Assembly: GCA_963778845.1 (NCBI GenBank)
Contig: CAVZVW010000009.1
Span: 496,001-560,000 of the forward strand
From: CAVZVW01 sp963778845
GTDB lineage: Bacteria > Actinomycetota > Actinomycetes > Actinomycetales > Kineosporiaceae
Direction: 5' to 3'
DNA: 64,000 nucleotides
Shown here: one piece after another, positions 1 to 7,381 of the stretch
Numbering within the stretch: the stretch's first letter is position 1
Layout of the letters: each line of letters opens with the position of its first letter
Program-made: the position numbers and the translations under genes
The notes under the pieces: model-generated
Told to the model about the DNA's origin: nothing
Database searches by the model: none
The model's input: the letters and a program-made list of their open reading frames with translations, nothing else

Positions 1-1086
1 GCTGCCCGACGCCGGCACCACGAACTCACCGACTGCGATCGCAGCCGACTCAGGACCCTGGTCGGAGCCGCGCCGCGTGGGGCGGTCGACCCACTCGCGG
101 CTGGTGTAGAAGGCCGCGCCGGCCGTGAGGGTGGCAGGGACCAGCACCCAGTCCGTCCCGTCCTGCGGGCGGAACTCGAGCTGAGGGGTGATCGTGACTG
201 GCAGCGCGCCGTCGTTGTGCACGCTGAAGCCCACACGAAGGGTCTGCAGACGCATGGCGTCGACCACCGGTGTGTCGGCGGCCAGGTATGTCGCCCGGAA
301 CGGAGGGCCGTCGACCCTGGCGAACACGGTGTGGGCCACGCTCACCGCGGGGCCGACCGAGGCCGCCGGCAGCTGGGTGGTGGACGGCGACGGGATGGAC
401 GGCGACGGGATGGACGGCGACGGGATGGACGGCGACGGGATGGACGGCTGGGTGGCCGAGGGCTGGGGTGTGGACGGCGCTGTCGCCGAGGGCTGGGGCG
501 TCGACGGTGCCGTGGCCGAGGGCTGCGGGGTGGTCGCCGGCGTCGCCGGCGGAGGGGTCGTCGGCGAAGGGAGGACGCCGAAGGTGCCGGGGCCGTCCAC
601 CGACACGGTGAGCGAGTCGAGGCCGGGCCGGGCCGCGAGCGTGCTCCATGCCCCGTCGAGGCCCAGGGACGCGAGCGAGACCCGCCCGGGGCTCACGGGT
701 CTGGACCCGAGCCCGGCAAGCGACACCTCGACGTCGACCGGGGCGGCGAACCCGGTGAGCGCGGTGTCGTCGGCCACCCCGCGTGCGGTGACCGTGAAGG
801 CCGCCAGGGTCGACGCCCCGCGGTAGCCGGGCGCGTCGGTGGCCGCCGCGAGACCGATGACGGTGGGGACGGCCACTGCTGAGGCCGGGACCACGACGGT
901 GACCCCGAGCCCGCTGACGCGTCCTCCGTCGGCGGTCACGACGGACGAGACCGGGGAGTCGGCGGTGGCGGTCGAGCGGACCTGTGCGATCGCCCACGGC
1001 GCGAGCCCGACGACGAGCACGAGGCCGCCGACGCCCACCGCCCCCGCGGGGACGCGGTGTCCGGCGCGCCTTCTCGTCATGATCAT
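1..1086 (-). CDS. Exported Ser/Thr/Pro-rich protein with SIPSP repeats (3' end outside window)
   Basis: Reading from the ATG at 1086 (GGAG eight bases upstream; a second in-frame ATG at 1080) the frame stays open to the window edge, so the C-terminus is missing. An Arg-rich start and a hydrophobic stretch near residues 12-33 look like a signal peptide or anchor. A beta-rich domain follows, then a linker with SIPSP pentapeptides from four exact 15-bp repeats (383-442) and two imperfect 30-bp ATAPSTPQPS units (450-509), then another beta-rich domain. I do not recognise the family. Composition suggests a surface or secreted protein on a flexible stalk; it is followed on the same strand by the cytochrome/NHL/TPR genes and may belong to the same extracytoplasmic module. 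Repeat number may vary between strains. Confidence 0.7.
   Translation of the reverse strand, partial: MIMTRRRAGHRVPAGAVGVGGLVLVVGLAPWAIAQVRSTATADSPVSSVVTADGGRVSGLGVTVVVPASAVAVPTVIGLAAATDAPGYRGASTLAAFTVTARGVADDTALTGFAAPVDVEVSLAGLGSRPVSPGRVSLASLGLDGAWSTLAARPGLDSLTVSVDGPGTFGVLPSPTTPPPATPATTPQPSATAPSTPQPSATAPSTPQPSATQPSIPSPSIPSPSIPSPSIPSPSTTQLPAASVGPAVSVAHTVFARVDGPPFRATYLAADTPVVDAMRLQTLRVGFSVHNDGALPVTITPQLEFRPQDGTDWVLVPATLTAGAAFYTSREWVDRPTRRGSDQGPESAAIAVGEFVVPASGS
383..442. repeat. 4 x 15-bp perfect tandem repeat inside the first gene
   Basis: Four identical 15-bp units, GACGGCGACGGGATG on the plus strand, lie head to tail. They are in frame and encode the SIPSP pentapeptides of the linker on the minus strand. 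The unit length is a multiple of three, so gain or loss of units changes linker length without breaking the gene. Confidence 0.9.
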
Positions 1087-1171
1087 TATGGGCTCCGTGG
1101 ACTGGCTCGTCGGAGGTGCGGTCCCCGTGGTGGCCGCCGCAGGGCGGCCACCACGGGCGCGGGAGCGCCTG

Positions 1172-2179
1172 TTACACGCTGTGGCACATCTCGCAGGTAC
1201 CGCGGTTGTCGACCCTGAGGAGCTTGCTCGAGCCGACGTTGCCGGCGGAGCCATCGGGGTTGCCAACCTTGCTGGAGTTGCTGCCGCTCATGCTCGCGTT
1301 GGAACCGTGAGCCACGTGGCAGGTGATGCAGTTCGCGCCACCCTCCTTGTAGTTCTGGTCGGAACGGTGCCGGTACGTGTACAGGGCGTCGCCGGAGTTC
1401 GTCTTGTACGAACCCGAGCTGGCCAGGTACCGCGTGTGGCACGTGGTGCACCACGCCGAGATGTTCTTGATGAACTCGGTCGTGGTGTAGTTGGTCGTCA
1501 CGCCAGAGCTGTTGGTGTACGGAACCACCACTGAGGGCGAGTTCGGGTCGTTCGTCGCCCAGTAGTTCGCCGTGGTGTACACCTTCGTGGTCGAGTCGGT
1601 GACCGTGACGCCGGTTCCGGCGCCGGAGTCGACCGGGATCGGCCGGAGGATGCGGTAGTTGCCGTTGCCGTGAGGGTCGTGACACGAGCCGCACGTCAGG
1701 GAGATCGCGGTTCCCGCGGCCGCAGTGGCCGAGATCGCCCCGCCGCCCCAGGCCGTGCCCGCGTCACCGTTGACGGTGTGGCTCGACGTCGTCGAGGCAC
1801 CGGTCGCCAGGACAGGGACGGTCTTCGTGCTGCCCACCCTCGTCGCGCTTCCGGAGTCGATCAACGCGTAGCCGAACCCCCCGCCGCGCAACGCAGCGGC
1901 TGAGCCGGTGCGATCCGTGTCGGAGTACCCGACGCCGTCGAAGACGTCCGTCGTCGCACCGCCTGCACCTGAGCCGTGACACGTGTAGCACAGTGCAGGC
2001 TGGCTATCCTTGAGGAGATACGCAGCACTGGCTGTGTGCGCCCGGTGGCATCCTGCGCACCGGTCGACCGCCATCTGACCGGCCGTCGACGTGTGCGGGC
2101 CGTTGTCGGCCAACGCCGGGGACGCCCCCAGGCCCATAAAGACCACGCTACCCACGGCGAGGATGATCACTCGCTTCAC
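1172..2179 (-). CDS. Secreted hexaheme c-type cytochrome (doubled CXXCH family)
   Basis: The start is taken as the GTG at 2179, eight bases after AGGAGG; an earlier in-frame GTG at 2188 would abut that site. The 335-residue product has a classic signal peptide ending in ALA at about residue 24. Six heme-binding CXXCH motifs are visible: CAGCH (41), CYTCH (64), CGSCH (163), CTTCH (244), CITCH (284) and CEMCH (329), with extra His residues such as HRAH and HDPH nearby. The paired spacing resembles the doubled-CXXCH/cytochrome c3-like families, which move electrons outside the membrane. Heme attachment needs a c-type maturation system, not seen here. NHL propeller and TPR membrane proteins lie upstream on the same strand, suggesting a periplasmic-face electron-transfer complex; the partner is unknown. 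Confidence 0.9.
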   Translation of the reverse strand: MKRVIILAVGSVVFMGLGASPALADNGPHTSTAGQMAVDRCAGCHRAHTASAAYLLKDSQPALCYTCHGSGAGGATTDVFDGVGYSDTDRTGSAAALRGGGFGYALIDSGSATRVGSTKTVPVLATGASTTSSHTVNGDAGTAWGGGAISATAAAGTAISLTCGSCHDPHGNGNYRILRPIPVDSGAGTGVTVTDSTTKVYTTANYWATNDPNSPSVVVPYTNSSGVTTNYTTTEFIKNISAWCTTCHTRYLASSGSYKTNSGDALYTYRHRSDQNYKEGGANCITCHVAHGSNASMSGSNSSKVGNPDGSAGNVGSSKLLRVDNRGTCEMCHSV

Positions 2180-2280
2180 TATCTCCACCTCCTTTCGTTT
2201 CGCTGGTCTGATTCACGCACTGGACCGACAGAGCCGATCCCTGGGATCGTCCTTCTGCCTCGTCACCTCCCCATGCATGG

Positions 2281-3372
2281 TCAGTAGCTCCACACCTGCA
2301 CCCGGTTGTTCTCCCGGTCGGTGACGTATATGCGCCCGCGGGTGTCGGTGGCCACGCCGTTGGGGTACTCGAACGTCGCGTCGACCGTCCCCTCGTCGCC
2401 GAAGCTGGTGGCGTACCTCGGTGCCTCGCTCGACTTGTCCGCGACCCGGTAGAGCCGCACCGTGTGGTTGGCCGTGTCCACGACGAACAGCCGGCTGCTG
2501 TCGTCGACCGCCAGCCCCCGAGGAAGACCGAGGTCGCCCTCGCCGACGCCACGGTTGATGGATCCGGCGAGCCTGCCCGTGCGGTCGAAGATGACCACGC
2601 GGCCGTTGTTGCTGTCCGCTACGAAGACGTTGCCGTTCTCGGCGACGACGATCCCGTTCGGGAACGAGAGCTTGTTGGACTCGCCCATCGACCGCATGAG
2701 CTTGCCGCTGGCGGAGAACTCGAGCACGCGGTGCGCGGGGCCGCGGACGTCGGTCGCGTACAGCCGACCGTCGGCGTCGAAGGCCAGCCCGAGAGGGGCC
2801 CACCCACCGGTGGGAACGCCCTGGGGCGCGAACGTGCGCAGGTACTTGCCGGACCTGCTGTAGACGTAGACGGCAGCGGTGATCCGGTCGCTGACGTAGA
2901 CGTCGTCGGTCTTGGGGTTCACGGCCACGTAGACGGGCACGTGCTGGACGCCCGTGGACTTCGGCGGCTGCAGCGTGCCGATCGGCTTGCCGGACCTGGT
3001 GAACACCCGTACCAGACGCTTGCCGTCGCTCTCGGCCACGTAGACCCGGTCGCCCGAGGTGTCCACCGCGACCCCGAGCGGGTGGGTGGTCCCGTAGATG
3101 CTGAAGCTGTAGTGCGGTGCGTCCTGGGCCAGTGCGGGCAGTCCCGCGACACCGGGGAGCTGCGTCAGCGGCTTGTGCGTCAGCAGGTACCAGCCGGCCA
3201 CGCTGCCCAGAGCAACGAGCAGCGCGAGGCATGCGGTCAGAAGGACCATCCGGCGGCGGCGAGGCGCCAGCGCCTCCGCGGCCGCAAGGGTCGAGAGGGA
3301 GGCGACCCCGTCCGTCGTTCCTTGCGCAGCCGGGTCGGGGACGGCCGGGGGCGGGGTGTCGAAGATGGTCAT
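2281..3372 (-). CDS. Membrane-anchored NHL-repeat beta-propeller protein
   Basis: The 363-residue protein has a short Pro-rich cytoplasmic N-terminus, one transmembrane helix near residues 40-62 after RRRR, and an extracytoplasmic domain of NHL blades. Repeated signatures such as GVAVD, DDVYVSD and GLAFDADGRLYATD recur about every 45 residues, giving roughly six blades. NHL propellers are binding scaffolds; enzymatic members exist but no catalytic residues can be assigned. One base separates its start from the stop of the TPR gene, so the two are surely cotranscribed, and the cytochrome gene follows after about 100 bp. A role as docking or assembly scaffold for the cytochrome is inferred from position only. 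Confidence 0.85.
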   Translation of the reverse strand: MTIFDTPPPAVPDPAAQGTTDGVASLSTLAAAEALAPRRRRMVLLTACLALLVALGSVAGWYLLTHKPLTQLPGVAGLPALAQDAPHYSFSIYGTTHPLGVAVDTSGDRVYVAESDGKRLVRVFTRSGKPIGTLQPPKSTGVQHVPVYVAVNPKTDDVYVSDRITAAVYVYSRSGKYLRTFAPQGVPTGGWAPLGLAFDADGRLYATDVRGPAHRVLEFSASGKLMRSMGESNKLSFPNGIVVAENGNVFVADSNNGRVVIFDRTGRLAGSINRGVGEGDLGLPRGLAVDDSSRLFVVDTANHTVRLYRVADKSSEAPRYATSFGDEGTVDATFEYPNGVATDTRGRIYVTDRENNRVQVWSY

Positions 3373-3373
3373 G

Positions 3374-4369
3374 TCAGCCGGTCTTTCCTGTGGTGGAGAC
3401 CCGTGGCGTGGTGACCGCGGAGGCGGTCGGGCCGACGCCGAGGCGGGACAGGGCGGTGATGGCGCTGACGTTCGCGGCGTCGACCGTGAGTACCTTGCGG
3501 TACCAGGCGACCGCGTCGTCTCGCTGGGAAGTGGACTCCGAGATCATTCCGAGCCCGAGCATCGAGTCCACACCCACGGGGCCGCCGGCCAGTGCCTCGA
3601 GCCGCTGCTTGGCGGTGGCGGCCTTGTGCTGGCAGAAGTCGACCATCGCCGAGGCGTACTCGGCGCGGGCCGGGTCACCGGCCTTGGTGTAGGCCGTGAC
3701 CAGGGTCGCGTACGGGTCGCACCACCCGCTGGGGACGAACATCAGAGCCCGTTTGAGGGAGTCGATGGCCGGCTTCGTCGCGCCGAGCTGCAGCTGGGTG
3801 CTGCCCAGCAGGTACCACGCGTCGGAGTCGGTGTCCTCGATCTTCAGGGCCGCCTCGAGCTCGCTCTGCGCGACCTGCCACGACCCGCGCTTGACCGCGA
3901 TCGAGCCGAGGTAGAAGTGCGCCTCCTCCAGCTGGGGATCGGCCCCGGCGAACTCGCCGGAGGACCCCGCCGACGTGATCTTGCGGTAGGCCGATGCCGC
4001 GCCGTCCAGGTCGCCCTTGATGAAAAGGATCTTGCCGCGGCCGAGCAGAGCGGCGCGGTGCTTGCCGTCCATCTTGAGGATCTCGCCGTACTGCTGGAGC
4101 GCGGCGTCCGCCTGGTTGTTCTGCGCGTAGGCCGCTGCGAGCGCGAGCCGCGCGGCGACGTCCCCAGGCGCCTTGCGCACGGCCTGCTCCGCTGCAGTCG
4201 CCTGGCGTTGGCTCAGGGACGGGCCGGACTCGACTCTCTGGTCGTAGTAGTAGTAGGCGCCGAAGGCGGGGATGCCCAGGACGAGCACCAGCACCACCGC
4301 ACGCAGCAGGCGAGTCAGCGTACGGTCCGAGATGGAGGTCATCCGTCGAACCCGCTTCATCTGGGGCAC
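3374..4369 (-). CDS. Membrane-anchored TPR-repeat protein
   Basis: The 331-residue product has an N-terminal membrane helix (about residues 22-40, ending in AYYYY) followed by tetratricopeptide repeats, visible from residue 60 as 34-residue helical pairs with signatures such as AARLALAAAYAQNNQADAAL and AWYLLGSTQLQLGATKPAI. TPR domains hold protein complexes together. GTG at 4369 is used as start; ATG codons at 4360 and 4342 are alternatives and would not remove the helix. It is the first gene of the run TPR-NHL-cytochrome and lies divergent from the sensor kinase gene. TPR and NHL proteins beside multiheme cytochromes are often thought to support assembly or maturation; that role is inference here. 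Confidence 0.85.
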   Translation of the reverse strand: MPQMKRVRRMTSISDRTLTRLLRAVVLVLVLGIPAFGAYYYYDQRVESGPSLSQRQATAAEQAVRKAPGDVAARLALAAAYAQNNQADAALQQYGEILKMDGKHRAALLGRGKILFIKGDLDGAASAYRKITSAGSSGEFAGADPQLEEAHFYLGSIAVKRGSWQVAQSELEAALKIEDTDSDAWYLLGSTQLQLGATKPAIDSLKRALMFVPSGWCDPYATLVTAYTKAGDPARAEYASAMVDFCQHKAATAKQRLEALAGGPVGVDSMLGLGMISESTSQRDDAVAWYRKVLTVDAANVSAITALSRLGVGPTASAVTTPRVSTTGKTG

Positions 4370-4795
4370 CTTGCCCTCGTTCGTCTTCGTCCAGCGCCCA
4401 CGCTCAGGGGACCGTGGTACTGGACCCGGTCAGGAGGTCGTTACCTCCGCAAGCATCGTGTCCCGGTGCGCGGTGAAGATCCCATCCGTCGGGCGGTAGA
4501 TATCAGGTACAGGCAGGTCCCGGTGCGCCGGCGGTGACAGCGCCCGCCAACCCCACGAGGTCTCTGCCGGCGCCCCCGCCGGCGCCCCCGCACCGTGCCC
4601 CTGACCTGCGGTGATCCCCTGAGACGTGCGAGGGTCGGGCCGATGGTCCCCACCCGTGAAAAATCGATCACACCTAGTATGGAGAGCGTCGCAACCAGTT
4701 GTGATCTCAAGCACAGAACCTGGTCGCAGAGCGCATTCCAGCACCCCCGCACACATGGCACGCCACAGCACACACCGACCTGAGGGACCACCCCC
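4370..4795. promoter_or_regulatory. Divergent intergenic region between TPR operon and sensor kinase
   Basis: These 426 bp hold no credible gene. They are less GC-rich in the middle (4655-4720), where a TAGTAT hexamer at 4675-4680 could serve as a -10 element for the kinase gene. A 7-bp inverted repeat, GATCACA at 4666-4672 and TGTGATC at 4700-4706, flanks it and is a candidate regulator site. A 12-bp direct repeat CCGGCGCCCCCG lies near 4567-4590. No transcription data are available, so all assignments are tentative. Confidence 0.4.
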
Positions 4796-6640
4796 GTGAG
4801 CCGACGGACCACCGAGCACCGCTCGCAGCCCCACCGGGCTCTCGAGGTGCGTCATATGGAGGAGTCCGACACCCTCTCGCGGCTGAAGGCCGCGGCCGTC
4901 GTGCTCCCGGTCGTCTTCCTCGCCGTCATCGAGCTTCTGCGTTTCGCCGCTGTCGAGCACGACGGCCTGCACCGCCGGGGCAACCTGCTGCTGGCGGTCG
5001 TGACGGCGGTCGCGGCCGTCGCCTTCGCCACGGTGATGTTCCGGCTGATCCGCCGCTCCCAGCAGCGCGTCGTGCGGATGAACAGAGAGCTGGCGCTCGT
5101 GGAGACGATCTCCACAGCCGTCCAGGGCGACCTCGAGGTCGACGAGATCCTGCACGCGGCCCTGGAGGCCATCGTCACGGTCGGCGGCGTCGCCGAGGCG
5201 TCCGTGACGCTCCCCGTCCCGCTGGACGACGTCGCGGGCGAGGTCGCGCGCAGCCGCCGCCATGTCTGCGTGAAGGGCCTCCCGCCCCCGTCGGCGTCCG
5301 GGCAGGGGTCCGGGCAGGCGTCCGGGCCGGCGCCCACCCGCGTCGTGAGCTTCCCCCTGTCAACGGGCTCCTCCATCGTCGGCCACCTCCGGTTGGTGAT
5401 CCCGGTGGACCCCGACGACCCGGACCTGTGGTCGCCGGCGACGCTGCAGAACGTCGGCTACCGCCTGGCCAGCGCGATCCAGATCGGCCTGCTCGTCGCG
5501 GACCTGCGCCGGCGCCACCAGGAGGGGCACGCGCTCTACGACGTCCTCCTGCAGATCTCCAACCAGACAGCCGTCACCGAGGCCCTCGACAGCATCGCCG
5601 GCCACGCCCGCGACCTGCTCGGCGGTGACCGCGCGCTGATCTGCCTGACCGAGGCGACGGCCCACTCCATCGCCGTCGACGACGCACCCTGCTGTACCGG
5701 CCTGCCCGACGGGGCAGCGCTCTGCGTGCCGGCGGGCAACGGTGCCCAGGGTGTGGCTCAGCACCGTGGCGGGCCGTGCGCGGCGCACCGCGCCGCCCTT
5801 GCGCAGAGCCTGCAGGTCCCGGTCCGCACACGCGACCAGGTGCTCGGCGACCTCTGGGTGGCCCGCCGTGGCGACGAGGGCTTCTCCGACCACGACCGCA
5901 GGCTCCTGGCGGCACTTGCCGACGTGGCCTCGATCGCCATCACCGGGGCCCAGCTACGAGACCGCGAGCACCAGGGCGCAATCCTCGCCGAGCGAGAACG
6001 GATCGCCCGCGAGATGCACGACAGCCTCGCCCAGGTTCTGGGTGTCGCCCACCTGAGACTGCGCGCCCTGAACAGCAGGCCGGCTGTGCGAGGCCTCATG
6101 AGCGTGTCGGCCGAGCTGACCGACCTGGCCGACCTCTGCGAGGACGCCTACCGGGACGTGCGTGAGGCGATCCTGGGCCTGCGCGAGTCCAGCCGCATGG
6201 ACCGTGGCCTGCTCGACAGCCTGCGCGCCTACCTGGAGCGCTACAACCGCCAGTCCGGCATCGCGACGACGCTCGTGACCGACCTGGACGCCGAGCCCGT
6301 GCTCTCGCCCCGCAGCGAGATCCAGGTGATCCGGGTGATCCAGGAGGCCCTGACGAACGTCCGCAAGCACTCCGGTGCCCACTCCGCTGTTGTTCGGGTC
6401 ACCGAGAGCGACAACACCGCGACGTTCGTCGTCGAGGACGACGGGCGCGGGTTCGACCCGGCGGTCTCTCTGCGCGGGCGCGACGCGTTCGGCCTGCACA
6501 CGATGCGCGAGCGCATGGACCTGGTCAACGGAACCATCACGATCGACTCTCATCCGGGACGTGGGACGCGCATCGTCGCCGGGGTGCCCAGCATCACGCT
6601 GCCGACCACGCAGGACGAGGAGCTCCGTGTTGCGCTCTGA
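4796..6640 (+). CDS. GAF-domain sensor histidine kinase (NarL-type, HisKA_3)
   Basis: 614 residues from GTG 4796 (ATG 4856 is a possible later start). Two transmembrane helices (about 30-50 and 62-82) with almost no external loop, two GAF domains (about 100-230 and 245-390), a HisKA_3 dimerisation domain with the phosphoacceptor His at residue 408 in REMHDSLAQ, and a HATPase_c domain with the N-box VIQEALTNVRKHSG and a DDGRGFD G-box. The second GAF domain has a cluster of cysteines (near residues 298-330: CC, C, C) that could bind a cofactor or sense redox. It overlaps the response regulator gene by 14 bp. Given its location it may control the cytochrome module; that is inference. Confidence 0.93.
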   Translation: MSRRTTEHRSQPHRALEVRHMEESDTLSRLKAAAVVLPVVFLAVIELLRFAAVEHDGLHRRGNLLLAVVTAVAAVAFATVMFRLIRRSQQRVVRMNRELALVETISTAVQGDLEVDEILHAALEAIVTVGGVAEASVTLPVPLDDVAGEVARSRRHVCVKGLPPPSASGQGSGQASGPAPTRVVSFPLSTGSSIVGHLRLVIPVDPDDPDLWSPATLQNVGYRLASAIQIGLLVADLRRRHQEGHALYDVLLQISNQTAVTEALDSIAGHARDLLGGDRALICLTEATAHSIAVDDAPCCTGLPDGAALCVPAGNGAQGVAQHRGGPCAAHRAALAQSLQVPVRTRDQVLGDLWVARRGDEGFSDHDRRLLAALADVASIAITGAQLRDREHQGAILAERERIAREMHDSLAQVLGVAHLRLRALNSRPAVRGLMSVSAELTDLADLCEDAYRDVREAILGLRESSRMDRGLLDSLRAYLERYNRQSGIATTLVTDLDAEPVLSPRSEIQVIRVIQEALTNVRKHSGAHSAVVRVTESDNTATFVVEDDGRGFDPAVSLRGRDAFGLHTMRERMDLVNGTITIDSHPGRGTRIVAGVPSITLPTTQDEELRVAL

Positions 6641-7307
6641 GCCCATCCGGATCCTCGTGGTGGACGACCAGCCGCTGTTCCGGCGCGCCATCGCGGTGCT
6701 GCTGGGCGAGCAGTCCGACATGCGCGTGGTCGGCGAGGCGTGCGACGGGCTGCAGGGGGTCGAGCTGGCGCACTCCCTCGACCCCGACCTCGTCGTGATG
6801 GACGTCGAGATGCCGGTGATGGACGGCGTGCAGGCGACGAGGCTGATCCGCGAGCAGCTGCCAGGGATCAAGGTCGTGATGCTCACCGTGTCGGAGTCCG
6901 CCGACCACCTGTTCGACTCGGTGCGCAACGGGGCGGACGGGTACCTGCTGAAGGACCTGCGGCCCGAGCAGCTCTACGACGGGATCCGGGCGGTCATGCG
7001 CGACGAGACCCCGCTCTCCCCCAGGGTTGCCGGGCAGCTCACGGCCCCGGTGCGCAACGGCGCCTCGACCGCCGTGCGCGCCCTGCCCGACGACGAGCCC
7101 GCCATCACCCGGCGAGAGCTGGAGATCCTGCGACTGGTCGCCGACGGACTGAGCAACAAGGAGATCGGCACCAAGCTCTGCATCACCGAGGGCACCGTGA
7201 AGAACCACGTCCACAACGCCCTGGAGAAGCTGGGGCTGGAGAACCGCATCCAGGCGGCCGCCTACATCGTGCGCCAAGGCCTGGGCCACCGTCGCGGGCC
7301 GGACTGA
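6627..7307 (+). CDS. LuxR/NarL-family response regulator
   Basis: 226 residues from GTG 6627 (TTG 6630 is equally possible; the GGAG at 6619-6622 serves either). The receiver domain shows the acidic pair D13-D14, phosphoacceptor D59 in VVMDVEMP and the conserved Lys109. The C-terminal LuxR helix-turn-helix begins at RRELEILRLVADGLSNKEIG and ends in VKNHVHNALEKLGLENR. Overlap with the kinase stop shows translational coupling, so this is its cognate partner. Phosphorylation should drive dimerisation and DNA binding; its targets are unknown, with the divergent TPR/cytochrome promoter the nearest candidate. Confidence 0.95.
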   Translation: MLRSEPIRILVVDDQPLFRRAIAVLLGEQSDMRVVGEACDGLQGVELAHSLDPDLVVMDVEMPVMDGVQATRLIREQLPGIKVVMLTVSESADHLFDSVRNGADGYLLKDLRPEQLYDGIRAVMRDETPLSPRVAGQLTAPVRNGASTAVRALPDDEPAITRRELEILRLVADGLSNKEIGTKLCITEGTVKNHVHNALEKLGLENRIQAAAYIVRQGLGHRRGPD

Positions 7308-7330
7308 ACGCACGGCCCGACCGACCGGCG

Positions 7331-7381
7331 CCTCGTCAGGGATCGCGGGCCTCGTCAGGGATGCTGGGCCTCGTCAGGGAT
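7331..7381. repeat. 3 tandem 19-bp repeats covering the plsB stop codon
   Basis: The 13-bp core CCTCGTCAGGGAT occurs at 7331-7343, 7350-7362 and 7369-7381, spaced exactly 19 bp. The third copy contains the plsB stop (minus-strand TGA at 7374-7376), and the other two carry the same stop triplet downstream. It looks like a duplication of the terminal codons of plsB into the convergent intergenic gap. No clear hairpin terminator is seen between the two convergent genes. Confidence 0.8.

Noticed and set aside
1086..1694. 202-codon minus-strand frame overlapping the cytochrome gene
   Set aside because: Different frame from the hexaheme cytochrome and without motifs.
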